This document shows, one piece after another, positions 23,877 to 31,460 of a stretch of 31,460 nucleotides of DNA. The notes under the pieces are model-generated. The model saw only the letters and a program-made list of their open reading frames with translations, searched no databases and was not told the origin of the DNA. The position numbers were made by a program, and so were the translations under genes. How positions within the stretch are numbered: position 1 is the stretch's first letter; each line of letters starts with the position of its first letter. Origin of the DNA: an uncultured Prevotella sp. (GTDB lineage Bacteria > Bacteroidota > Bacteroidia > Bacteroidales > Bacteroidaceae); the NCBI GenBank assembly GCA_937916405.1, contig CALFUF010000067.1, positions 1 through 31,460 of the forward strand. The letters run 5' to 3'.

Positions 23877-25145
23877 ATGAATAAGAATTTAGCGGCAGTG
23901 AAGAGAAAAGAAAAAATTTATATTTTCCTGATAACCTATTTAATTTTTATGGCTACAAGGATGACGGCTTCGTTCTTTGATTCTTTGGCACTAGTAACTG
24001 TACCTACTGCCGCAATGCTTTGGCTGACGGTTATCATCATTAACTTATCTCTTGCCAGACACAAAATTTCCCACAGCAGGGCGGTCAATATTTTCTTTCT
24101 TGTGATATGCTTATGGCTAGGATGGGGTGTATTTAATGCTTTGGCTGGAATTACATCACGCTCTATAGGGGCAATTAGGGAATTTCTAGCTCTTGTAGTA
24201 TTTACAGGAACTATATCTATTATGAAGAAAATTATAACAATTTACGACTTGAAAGTGCAGATACTTAGGGTAACAATCCTTACTGTCGGGACTATGCTTA
24301 TCGTTGCCTATATTGTACGTTTTGATGGATTTGCTTTTCTAGGATCAATAAGAAATATCATGGGGTCATCGGGCAGGTACAGATATTCTTACGGGCTTGG
24401 GCATGTGAACCATACCGGAAGATACTGCCTTTACTTTTTTATGCTCAAGTCAATATATAATGCGGTTGTTAAGGAAAAGAAGAACTCTCTGAAAAAATAC
24501 GATTCTTATGGTCTCTACTTTTCCATTATTTCTCCAGTTATAGCTATTATGTTGCTATCTACAGCTTCAAGAACTTCAATAACTGGGCTTATAGGTTTCT
24601 GGATAGTCTATTACTTTCTGACGTACTGGCACAAAGCCAGGGTACTCGAAAAAATATTGTTTATTATATCAATCGTACCAATACTAGCAATAATCATATA
24701 CTCAGTAGACTGGGCACTAGTATATAAATTGAGCAATAGAGGTGTGAACTACACTATTCTGCCTGTGCTAGATCGTGAAGATGCCTGGATTACGGGGCTA
24801 GGCTTCCTTCAGGGGACATATCTTTTCAGGGCAGTTAATATTAGCGTATTTGATAGCTTTTACTTGATGGTTTTGTTTCAGTCCGGGATAGTGGGATGCA
24901 TTATATTCTTCGGGAACTTAGTTTATTTCGCGACTGTATACTTCAGCAATGCCAAGTCCATGACAGAAGAACAGAAACTCGTAGCTTGCCTCTTTGTTGT
25001 GGCATTATATTATGGGATTTTTGAGAGAATGTTTTTTGGGCACGGCGAATTTGACATCATTAATTGGGTACTTCTTCTCTCATGTCTCGATGAAAGAACG
25101 CGAAACGTTGATAAACAGCGGAAAAATATATTGCATAATTCATAA
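23877..25145 (+). CDS. O-antigen ligase/polymerase-like polytopic membrane protein (Wzy/WaaL-like)
   Basis: A 422-residue protein with roughly ten to twelve hydrophobic segments. A loop near residues 163-185 reads RYRYSYGLGHVNHTGRYC, and LLSTASRTSITGLIGFW near 220-240 resembles the S-x-SR-x5-G motif of the Wzy_C/O-antigen ligase family, which joins or polymerises lipid-linked glycans at the periplasmic face. Sequence identity in this family is low, so ligase versus polymerase cannot be decided. The gene stands alone, is clearly richer in A and T than rpoC and HU around it, and uses many ATA and TTA codons, which suggests acquisition. AAGGAT about ten bases before the ATG is the ribosome site. 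Confidence 0.72.
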   Translation: MNKNLAAVKRKEKIYIFLITYLIFMATRMTASFFDSLALVTVPTAAMLWLTVIIINLSLARHKISHSRAVNIFFLVICLWLGWGVFNALAGITSRSIGAIREFLALVVFTGTISIMKKIITIYDLKVQILRVTILTVGTMLIVAYIVRFDGFAFLGSIRNIMGSSGRYRYSYGLGHVNHTGRYCLYFFMLKSIYNAVVKEKKNSLKKYDSYGLYFSIISPVIAIMLLSTASRTSITGLIGFWIVYYFLTYWHKARVLEKILFIISIVPILAIIIYSVDWALVYKLSNRGVNYTILPVLDREDAWITGLGFLQGTYLFRAVNISVFDSFYLMVLFQSGIVGCIIFFGNLVYFATVYFSNAKSMTEEQKLVACLFVVALYYGIFERMFFGHGEFDIINWVLLLSCLDERTRNVDKQRKNILHNS

Positions 25146-25158
25146 AAGCTGATAAAAT
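25131..25158 (+). promoter_or_regulatory. Candidate sigma70-type promoter of the HU gene
   Basis: TTGCAT (25131-25136) and TAAAAT (25153-25158) are 16 nt apart, overlapping the 3' end of the Wzy-like gene. The HU start is 31 bp downstream of the -10 box. Confidence 0.5.
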
Positions 25159-25188
25159 GCAGGAAAATTTCATCAGGAGGTGTAAATC

Positions 25189-25485
25189 ATGACTAAAGCA
25201 GAACTTATTGACGCTATCACTGCCAAACTCGAAATGCGCAAGAAAGACGTTGCCCCAGTAGTAGACGAGGTATTCTCACAGATCCAGGAAGCTCTGTCAA
25301 AAGGCGACAAATGCACGTTCGTAGGGTTCGGAGTGTTTGAAGTCAGGGAAAGAGCGGCAAGAGAAGGACGCAATCCTCAGGATCCCTCAAAAGTCGTCCT
25401 CATTCCCGCCAAGAAAGTCCCCGTGTTCAGGCCGGGGAAAGACCTTAAAGACAGCGTTGTTGACGCACCCATCAGCAGCAAATAA
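25189..25485 (+). CDS. HU family DNA-binding protein
   Basis: 98 residues, close to the usual HU size. MTKAELIDAITAKLEMRKKD is the N-terminal helix pair, FVGFGVFEVRERAAREGRNP is the signature entering the DNA-binding beta-arm, and IPAKKVPVFRPGKDLKDSV the return strand and final helix. HU bends and compacts DNA as a dimer. The arm segment DPSKVVLIPA is slightly longer than in E. coli HU. The ribosome site AGGAGGTG lies seven bases before the ATG, and a T-tract terminator follows the gene. Confidence 0.95.
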   Translation: MTKAELIDAITAKLEMRKKDVAPVVDEVFSQIQEALSKGDKCTFVGFGVFEVRERAAREGRNPQDPSKVVLIPAKKVPVFRPGKDLKDSVVDAPISSK

Positions 25486-25512
25486 AGCACCTGTCATCAT
25501 CATGACATGAAG

Positions 25513-25549
25513 GCGGTTCCCCAAAATACAAGTGAGAGCCGCTTTTTTT
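25513..25549 (+). terminator. Intrinsic terminator of the HU gene
   Basis: GCGGTTC (25513-25519) pairs with GAGCCGC (25536-25542), one G-T pair, followed by seven T residues (25543-25549). It also shows that an in-frame ATG at 25507 is not the start of the next gene. Confidence 0.82.
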
Positions 25550-25572
25550 GTGTAGAAAGGACTAAATATTAC

Positions 25573-26457
25573 ATGCTCAATTTCAGAAAATTAACTTGGC
25601 AGGACAAAGACATTTATTCGCATTACTATCTGGCTTCTCCTGTGCATTACGCGGAATATTCGTTCTTCGGCCTATGGTCATGGCAGCACGCATACCCCAT
25701 CGAAATCGCGGAAACTGGCGGGGAATTATGTTGGCTTAGATCCGGCGGGCCTCTTCCTGGAATGTTCGGGCCTTCTGGAAATTGGAACGCTGTAACTGAC
25801 TGGGACGCTGAACTTTCCCACTTCAAGTCCGGCGACATCATCTATGACGTTCCGGCAGGGGTAAAGGATATTCTCGCAGGAAGAGAGGGTATTCGCTTCT
25901 CGGAGGACAGAGACCAGAACGAATACGTCTACGCTGTGAAGGACTTAATATCCCTCAAAGGCAAAATCTATGCTCACAAACGCAACAGAGTACGCGCATT
26001 CCTTGACGGCTACGAATGGGACTATTACCCCATAACTCCGGCGGATTTCGGGGACATTATGGACTTTCAGGAGAGATGGCGCGCTCATAGAATGCTCACG
26101 ATGACGCAGGACGAAGCATTATCACTCACTGACGAGGACAGGGCGATACAGAATGCTCTGGACAAATGGGACGATTTCAAGTTCATGGGCGGAATGCTGA
26201 AAATTGACGGGAAAATTATAGCTTACACAATCGCAGAAGAGCTTGATCCGGAAAATCTTGATGTCAGGTTTGAGAAGGCATTTCCTGAGTACGTCGGAAG
26301 TTACCAGGCAATAAACTACATGTTCCTGAAGGAGCAGGGAAGCAGCTATACTTGGGCAAACCGTGAGGAAGATATGGGAGAACCGGGACTTCGTGAGGCG
26401 AAAATGTCATATAATCCGGCCATGATGCTTGAGAAATACCAGATGGAAATATTGTAG
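25573..26457 (+). CDS. DUF2156 (phosphatidylglycerol lysyltransferase C-terminal-like) protein
   Basis: 294 residues from the ATG at 25573 (MLNFRKLTWQDKDIYSHYY). An upstream start at 25507 would place 22 codons inside the HU terminator, so it is rejected. Features typical of DUF2156 are the EYSFFGLWSWQHAYPIEI start, LKGKIYAHKRNRVRAFL in the middle and QAINYMFLKEQGSSYTWANR then LREAKMSYNP near the end. The fold is two GNAT-like halves; relatives of the MprF C-terminal domain transfer amino acids from tRNA to lipid. This one has no membrane part, and its substrate is unknown. A strong site overlapping its stop serves the next gene. Confidence 0.82.
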   Translation: MLNFRKLTWQDKDIYSHYYLASPVHYAEYSFFGLWSWQHAYPIEIAETGGELCWLRSGGPLPGMFGPSGNWNAVTDWDAELSHFKSGDIIYDVPAGVKDILAGREGIRFSEDRDQNEYVYAVKDLISLKGKIYAHKRNRVRAFLDGYEWDYYPITPADFGDIMDFQERWRAHRMLTMTQDEALSLTDEDRAIQNALDKWDDFKFMGGMLKIDGKIIAYTIAEELDPENLDVRFEKAFPEYVGSYQAINYMFLKEQGSSYTWANREEDMGEPGLREAKMSYNPAMMLEKYQMEIL

Positions 26458-26514
26458 GGAGGTAATAATATGCCCTGCTGAAACTGTAAAGTCCGTCCGC
26501 AAAAGAAAAAGGAC
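26456..26514 (+). other. Strong ribosome site and short Met-Pro-Cys-UGA frame before the PIN gene
   Basis: AGGGAGGT (26456-26463) lies six bases before an ATG at 26470. The frame reads Met-Pro-Cys, then TGA (26479-26481), then Asn-Cys-Lys-Val-Arg-Pro-Gln-Lys-Lys-Lys-Asp, and joins the PIN ATG at 26515 in the same frame. Either it is a three-codon leader, a decayed small gene, or UGA is read as selenocysteine. The only hairpin after the TGA is a 4-bp GTCC/GGAC pair (26491-26494, 26511-26514), which is weak for a bacterial SECIS. Confidence 0.4.
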
Positions 26515-26905
26515 ATGAAGATAGTCATTGATACAAACGTTATAATCTCAGGAGTATTTTTCGGCGGAAAACCAAGAATAATTCTTGAAGCTGTTGCTGA
26601 CAGAAAAGTATTAGCGTGTGCTTCTGCTGAAATACTCAGTGAATATTATGAAGTTGTTGACGAGATGATTAGCAGAGGACAGGGATATTGTAATCGCAAT
26701 ATTCTTCTTCCTCTGATTTCTGCAATGGAAATAATTATCCCAGTCTCATCAATAAATATAAGCCGAGACCCCGATGATAACAAATTTATTGAGTGTGCTG
26801 CTGATTGCGGGGACAAAGACCTTTTTGATATTTAAGGAATATGATGGTATCAAGATTGTTAAGGCAGCAGATTTCTGTAGTATTTACAGCTATATATTCT
26901 CATAG
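26515..26905 (+). pseudogene. PIN domain protein (VapC/PilT-like putative toxin), decayed
   Basis: The intact frame is 106 residues (26515-26835) starting MKIVIDTNVIISGVFFGGKP, the classic PIN opening with the first active-site Asp. It continues to SRDPDDNKFIECAADCG, with further acidic residues. Relatives continue with a short A-x-Y-I-V-S strand before GDKDL; here CG runs directly into DKDLFDI, as if about six codons near 26815 were lost. The frame then stops at TAA (26833-26835). One extra T at 26831-26833 explains this, because the next frame continues KEYDGIKIVKAADFCSIYS, the normal PIN C-terminus, to a stop at 26905. Two lesions suggest an inactive RNase toxin. No antitoxin gene is seen. 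Confidence 0.75.
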
Positions 26906-26926
26906 AAAGCAGGAAAAATCGAAATC

Positions 26927-28816
26927 ATGATATACCTCGTTATAGGCTTGTTCGTTGCTATGGCTGTAGGAGCGTTCCTCCGGCAACAGTCAAGGCACCC
27001 CACACCCCCTGAAACTGAAGAAGCGCAGCCTCCCGTTAATCCGGAATCCTTAGACCTGCCAGACGTAGAAGTTGAGGACGATACGGAAGATGAGGAACCA
27101 GGCTTCATACTCTCGGCAAAACCAGTTACCGACCCCGATAAGGCAGCCGGAGCGACATACTCATCACATGCCCCTGCCGGCGAAGATTCTCCTTACGGCC
27201 TGTCCTCTGAACCCAAAAAACAGGCTCAGGCAAAAGCTAACTTGCTGCGATGGTGCGGGCGTACTGGGAATATTCAGCTGGATAATATCGCTGTTCCAGG
27301 CCCGGCAGCTTACTGGTCAAACGGTGAACCGGCAACCCCTGAACCATCATGTATTGACGTTACACTCCCAGTCTCTTTCCCGCAACAGGGCGATGAACTT
27401 CCAGCGGACGGTGCAGAATCCTATGCGGCCATGACACCATTACAGCGCGGAATATACCTCACATGGCTTTCAGGCGGGAGAATACAGCCTCCGCTTCACA
27501 TGTGTTACCCTGCAATATGGCTTTACGGCATTGAACGGCGCACAATTATCGACAAACTTGACTTGGGAATGTGCATAAACGAGGCTTTCAGGCTTCTTCC
27601 GCTTCTGAGATGGGACGCATTGAAGGATAATCTCGTTAGGTTCATAACATGGCTGGCAATTAAAGTATGGCTTCCAGATGAAGATTTGCTGGCAATGTGC
27701 AAGAAAATGAACTCAGTCCCAGAAGGTCTTCTGGATATTCTCCTCAACTCATACGCTAACTCAATGCTCCCGCTTCCGTCTGCCGTAGCTTTCACTGTCA
27801 TGCGAACCAGCTTAAAACTCCGCAGGGAAGGACAGCCTCAGATAAAGCATTCCGACGAGGCATTGCAGAAGTTTACGCCCATCTATAAGGAGCTGTGCAA
27901 GGGCGGATTAATACTCATAAAGCCTCAGAATACCCTGAAAGTATCATACAAACCCTCGAACCCTTCCGTAACGCTGAACAAGAAAGACAATGAGTCCGTA
28001 GAAATACCTGACTTTTTCGCTGACCTTTCCATCTTCAAATCACTTCTTGATTCATGGGAGGTTTTTCTTGAAGCCAACAAGCCTCAAGAGAAAGTCCCAG
28101 ACCTTGCAGACATTCAGGAACGTCCGGACTTTGCAGGGTTCATTGAGACTTTGAGGCCGGAAGGAAGCGACCTGCCTTTAATCGCAACTCTGGGCAATGT
28201 CGGAAAGCTGATGAAGTTCACCGTTTCGCCTGACGTTAAACTGACCGGAAAGGAACGCAAAGCCATAGTTGACACGGCACAGGTTGAAGGCTGGCAGATT
28301 ATCCCGGACTTGGGGATTTCAGGGCGCGAATACAAGTGGGACGATAAGATATTGTTTGTCGAGCTTCCTCTGGGAACGCAGTTATCGCAGTCGTATCGTG
28401 TGGCTTCATTCATACTGGAGTTCACGTGCGCTTCTATTGCGGCTGATGAGGATAGAGTGTTTGAGCCTTTACGCAGGAGAATGAACGATTACTTTGCGCT
28501 GAACGATGACGATAACCTGCGGCTTGAGGCGCAGAAGCCCCTGAACCTTCCGACACAGTACGGGCCGGATTACTATGGGGAGTTCATGTGTTCGTGGCTG
28601 TCTGAGGCTGAACGAAAGAGCGTCAAGGGGTTAATACTTCATGCGGTAAGTTTCATGCCGGAGTTTGGGGGAAATCCTGAAGTCAACTCGATACTGTGTG
28701 AAGTCCTAAAGCTGCGGGAGAGTGAGGAGCCGACACCCGAAGACCTTGCGAAATCTGCGAGTGATTGGGGAAATGAAGTTCTAACTCTCATGAACTTATT
28801 GTTCAAGAGTAATTGA
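26927..28816 (+). CDS. Membrane-anchored TerB_N / TerB_C domain protein
   Basis: A 629-residue protein. Residues 1-19 (MIYLVIGLFVAMAVGAFLRQ) are one membrane anchor, followed by about 80 Pro- and acid-rich residues. About 110-330 matches TerB_N (LDNIAVPGPAAYWSNG, SCIDVTLPV, LTWLSGGR, YGIERRTI). The last 150 residues match TerB_C (DDKILFVELPLGTQLSQSYR, MNDYFALNDDDNLRLEAQKP, SWLSEAERKSVKGLILHAV). TerB_N and TerB_C often bracket a TerB metal-binding domain in proteins tied to tellurite-type stress or phage-defence helicases. I do not see a clear TerB domain between them, nor a helicase neighbour. Function is unknown. Confidence 0.75.
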   Translation: MIYLVIGLFVAMAVGAFLRQQSRHPTPPETEEAQPPVNPESLDLPDVEVEDDTEDEEPGFILSAKPVTDPDKAAGATYSSHAPAGEDSPYGLSSEPKKQAQAKANLLRWCGRTGNIQLDNIAVPGPAAYWSNGEPATPEPSCIDVTLPVSFPQQGDELPADGAESYAAMTPLQRGIYLTWLSGGRIQPPLHMCYPAIWLYGIERRTIIDKLDLGMCINEAFRLLPLLRWDALKDNLVRFITWLAIKVWLPDEDLLAMCKKMNSVPEGLLDILLNSYANSMLPLPSAVAFTVMRTSLKLRREGQPQIKHSDEALQKFTPIYKELCKGGLILIKPQNTLKVSYKPSNPSVTLNKKDNESVEIPDFFADLSIFKSLLDSWEVFLEANKPQEKVPDLADIQERPDFAGFIETLRPEGSDLPLIATLGNVGKLMKFTVSPDVKLTGKERKAIVDTAQVEGWQIIPDLGISGREYKWDDKILFVELPLGTQLSQSYRVASFILEFTCASIAADEDRVFEPLRRRMNDYFALNDDDNLRLEAQKPLNLPTQYGPDYYGEFMCSWLSEAERKSVKGLILHAVSFMPEFGGNPEVNSILCEVLKLRESEEPTPEDLAKSASDWGNEVLTLMNLLFKSN

Positions 28817-28833
28817 TTGACTGTAATTTTTGC

Positions 28834-28866
28834 ACCCGGTGGTAAATATGACTGCCGGGTATTTTT
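28834..28866 (+). terminator. Intrinsic terminator after the TerB_N/TerB_C gene
   Basis: ACCCGG (28834-28839) pairs with CCGGGT (28855-28860) around a 15-nt loop, followed by ATTTTT. It lies 17 bp after the stop codon. Confidence 0.75.
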
Positions 28867-28968
28867 GTATGAGGCAATAAGCGTATAGTGTTTCAAAGTC
28901 TGGAATGTAACGGCGTTAATGCGACTGTAAGTTACCGAATTGCTTTATAAAACTCCGTAAAAAAGTGT

Positions 28969-28999
28969 GCACAAAAACAACAAGGGCTTGTGCTATAAT
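28969..28999 (+). promoter_or_regulatory. Extended -10 promoter with overlapping dyad, inside the apparent start of the peptidase frame
   Basis: TGCTATAAT (28991-28999) is a perfect extended -10 box. GCACAA (28969-28974) and TTGTGC (28988-28993) form a dyad over the spacer, which could be an operator. No good -35 hexamer is seen. The promoter lies in codons 2-11 of the following open frame, so that frame's GTG cannot be the true start if this promoter is real. Confidence 0.5.
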
Positions 29000-29020
29000 A
29001 CCCCTGTTGCGCAGAATACT

Positions 29021-29208
29021 CCTACGCCAACACCTATCGTTTCGCCTGACCCAACACCAACTCCTACACCTAGCCCTGTAGTATCGAATGAGCCTGAGCC
29101 AGTGCCGACACCCGTAGTTTCACCCGATACGGCACCAACTCCTATTCCAACTCCCAGCCCTACGCCAACACCTACAGTTTCTCCTGATCCAACACCAACT
29201 CCTACACC
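29021..29208 (+). repeat. Pro/Thr-rich linker with a 50-bp direct repeat
   Basis: Copies at 29021-29070 and 29159-29208 are identical at 46 of 50 positions and encode TPTP(I/T)VSPDPTPTPT-type sequence. The stretch between is also Pro/Thr-rich. Such repeats are flexible linkers in secreted proteins and are prone to copy-number change and assembly error. Confidence 0.8.
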
Positions 29209-31460
29209 AGAACGGGAGCCTGTATCTTCGGAGGATATTGCGTTAAGTGAAGCAGAATACGCAATAAGCCATGTGGCTATAGGTTATCAGAACGGCGATA
29301 ATCCGGACTACGTTACGGGCAATCTTACACTGCCTGAAAGTGTTGATGAAGCACCTGATGTGAGTATATCCTGGACTAGCAACAATCCTGGAACTATATC
29401 ATCAGCCGGAACAGTGAACCGTCAGGCAAGTGATACCGGACTTAGGCTTACCGCCACAGCGTCAGTCGGAAGCGCAACTGTGAGCCGTGATTTTGAGCTT
29501 ACAGTTATCCGGCAGAGGAGCAGGACGGTTGAACAGGCAAAAGCTGAGATACGCACCATTGGAGTAACCGAAATCCGCGCAATGAACGCCAGTAATGACG
29601 AACTGCAAATCACGTATACTGCCAGCAGGGACAGGGTTACGGACATTGACGGAAAATATGTAAGTTTCGACATAACTAATGCTGATGACGCGCTAGACGC
29701 AGTACAAAGCCTTCACGGAATACTCGGCATTAATGCCCCGTATCAGGAACTTGAACCCAGCGTTATAACGTCTGACACTTACGGAGCTGAATACACGTTC
29801 TAGCAGGTGTATAACGGTGTAAGGGTGTTCGGGAGGAATGTTACTGTTTCGGCGAATGGTGCAGGTGAAGGGGACTTCATCACGTCAAGCACTGTACCGA
29901 GTTCAAGGCTTGCAGAAGCAGACCTGAATTTTGCCTACACTAAGGAACAGGCTGAAGAAGCTGCAAGAACGTACTACTTGGGGAGCTTTGACGTTCGGGA
30001 AGGCATGACGGAGAAGGTAATATTCTCGCTGTATGGTTATGAGAATAATCCTGTGCCTGCGTATGTTGTGAATGTTTATGGCAACAAAAATGGTGACGGA
30101 TACATTGATGAGAATGTGTTTGTGAATGCGCTGAATGGGGAAGCGATTTTCAGCACAACTAACATTCACACTGCCATAGCACGCAGAACGGAGAATGACG
30201 AGCTGGGGAATCCTCGTACATTCCCTGTAGTTCCTGAACATACAGAGAACGGAACAGTCTATTATATGAGGTCTCCTGACGTGAATTGTGAGGTGGAACT
30301 GTACAACAACATTCACCTTCCGCCGTTCCAAGCAACTTACGGGAATAATGACCTACAGCAGATTTCCGCTTACGTCAACATGATTGATGTCATGAAGTGG
30401 TGGAAAGCCAGTTTTGACAGGAACTCACTGGACGGAAAAGGTATGGTCGTGAAGGTTGTGGCTCACCAGTATTTGTTCGCAAAATATGACAATGATGGGA
30501 ATTTTGTTGGAATTGAGAAGAACAACGCTTGCTGGCAACCCTACTATAAGGCTATATTCGTGTATGATCACTCTGACGAAGATAAACGCTCATGTGCCGC
30601 TGCTATTGATGTGATGACTCATGAAAGCACACATGCCGTTATACAGTACAATATAGGTTATGATTTCTCTGTATTCTATGCATGTTATTTGAGTCCTACA
30701 GGTAATGGTCTAGCAACTGGAGCAATTAATGAAGGATACGCTGATATATTCGGTTGCCTCATGACAGGTCAATGGAAGAACGGTCTGAATGTACACGCTG
30801 ACGGAGCATATGAGAGAAATATTGCAAATCCTGCTGATAGTAATGCTTTACAAAATGGTAAAGGACGTGGTAATGCTCCCAGAAACTTACGAGAAGTATA
30901 TTCTCCTACAAGAGACCTTGCTGAAAATGGTTTTACTAGTAACAATGATTATGGTGGAGTACATCAAAACAGTTCCATTGTGTCATATCCTGCTTACCTG
31001 ATGTACAGTAATGGTCTTACTTGGAATGAACTTGCACAGCTATGGTACAAATCCATGCGTATGGGTTACAGCTGTGTATCGACCTTCGGGACAGTAAGAA
31101 CCTGTGTAGTAAGGGCGGCAAGGAAACTCGGAATGTCCGCTGAACAGAGGGAGAATATCATAAACGCATTCGAGGATGTCGGCATCACTGAGCAGCCCGC
31201 AACCTTGAAAGGTACTGTGTCTAAATACGGCGGAGGAGCTTTGTCCGGCGTAAGAGTAAAGGCTACTCCTTCAAATTCTTCATACTCAGTACGAAATGTA
31301 ATTACTGACACAGCAGGGAATTTCTCATTTAATGTATCTGTGAGTACATATACGGTTGAAGTTTCACATGACGGTTATGTTCCTTTCATTGCCACTAAGA
31401 ATGTTAGAACGTGTCTTCACAAGGTTTGCGGAGTCTCGCAAAATCCTAAATAAACGGTGA

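Larger units (their letters stand above)
28967..31453 (+). pseudogene. Thermolysin-family (M4) metallopeptidase with FTP propeptide, interrupted by an amber codon and lacking a normal N-terminus
   Basis: The frame is open except for one TAG at 29801-29803. Order of parts: a Pro/Thr-rich linker with 50-bp repeats, an Ig-like domain (NLTLPESVDEAPDVSISWTS), the FTP inhibitory propeptide, the M4 catalytic domain, and a carboxypeptidase-regulatory-like domain near the C-terminus. The zinc site HESTH is at 30620-30634, the third ligand Glu at 30731 in INEGYADIFG, and the catalytic His at 30962 in GVHQNSS. At the amber codon relatives read F-Q-Q-x-Y-N-G; here it is F-TAG-Q-V-Y-N-G, so CAG to TAG is the simplest change. 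The start is a GTG at 28967 without ribosome site or signal peptide, odd for a secreted enzyme. The C-terminal part would be normal if translated. Confidence 0.78.

Noticed and set aside
26479..26530. A clear bacterial SECIS element after the UGA
   Set aside because: Only a 4-bp GTCC/GGAC stem with a large loop is visible, too weak to call a SECIS. The UGA is kept as an open question only.
28967..29010. GTG at 28967 as the true start of the M4 peptidase
   Set aside because: There is no ribosome site and no signal peptide, and a perfect extended -10 box lies inside codons 9-11.
1..31460. CRISPR array, prophage, insertion sequence or rRNA genes
   Set aside because: No regularly spaced repeats, phage structural genes, transposase or rRNA sequence seen. 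The direct repeats found are protein-coding linkers.

Overview
This window is best read as an assembly chimera of at least two unrelated bacteria, probably with further internal joins. Positions 1 to about 16,105 look like one genome of Bacteroidota, probably Prevotella-like. Promoters there follow the TTTG-N19/20-TAnnTTTG pattern, strong Shine-Dalgarno sites are scarce, and the proteins (LpxL, RecO, S20, GyrB, FtsZ, a helix-hairpin-helix outer-membrane protein) have the Bacteroidales form. From about 16,105 to the end, genes carry strong Shine-Dalgarno sites and T-tract terminators. The protein set (Ig-like surface protein fragment, RpoC with extra N-terminal repeats, RpiR regulator, HU, DUF2156, PIN, TerB_N/TerB_C, M4 peptidase) points away from Bacteroidota. 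Synergistota is my best guess, held loosely.

Layout of the first part: a minus-strand lpxL-type acyltransferase cut by the window edge; a plus-strand AAA-type ATPase; then, all on the minus strand, a tightly coupled surface-glycan locus. In transcription order this is GtrA, NodB-like deacetylase, GtrB-like GT2, GT87 membrane transferase fused to an FGE-like domain, CDP-glycerol glycerophosphotransferase, GT90 and GT10 fucosyltransferase. Neighbouring stops and starts in it are mostly overlapping or only 12 nt apart. Upstream lie an HhH/outer-membrane beta-barrel gene, gyrB, rpsT and tRNA-Glu (minus strand), then recO (plus strand), convergent with an ftsZ that lacks its N-terminal part.

Layout of the second part: at 16,098-16,110 the truncated ftsZ runs into an in-frame fragment of an Ig-like surface protein, which at about 17,440-17,475 runs into rpoC lacking its N-terminus. 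The long open frame across this region is an accident of the joins. rpoC ends at a bidirectional terminator facing an rpiR-type regulator, which sits behind a tandem OB-fold (SSB-like) gene. There follow an AT-rich Wzy/O-antigen-ligase-like membrane protein, HU, a DUF2156 protein, a decayed PIN gene preceded by a strong ribosome site opening on Met-Pro-Cys-UGA, a membrane-anchored TerB_N/TerB_C protein, and a thermolysin-family peptidase. The peptidase is interrupted by one amber codon, and its 5' end looks spliced onto a promoter.

I see no convincing complete new defence or biosynthetic system. The most valuable observations are the chimeric joins, the in-frame palindromic insertion in recO, the repeat-linked GT87-FGE fusion, the tandem OB-fold protein, the UGA-containing leader of the PIN gene and the amber codon in the peptidase.
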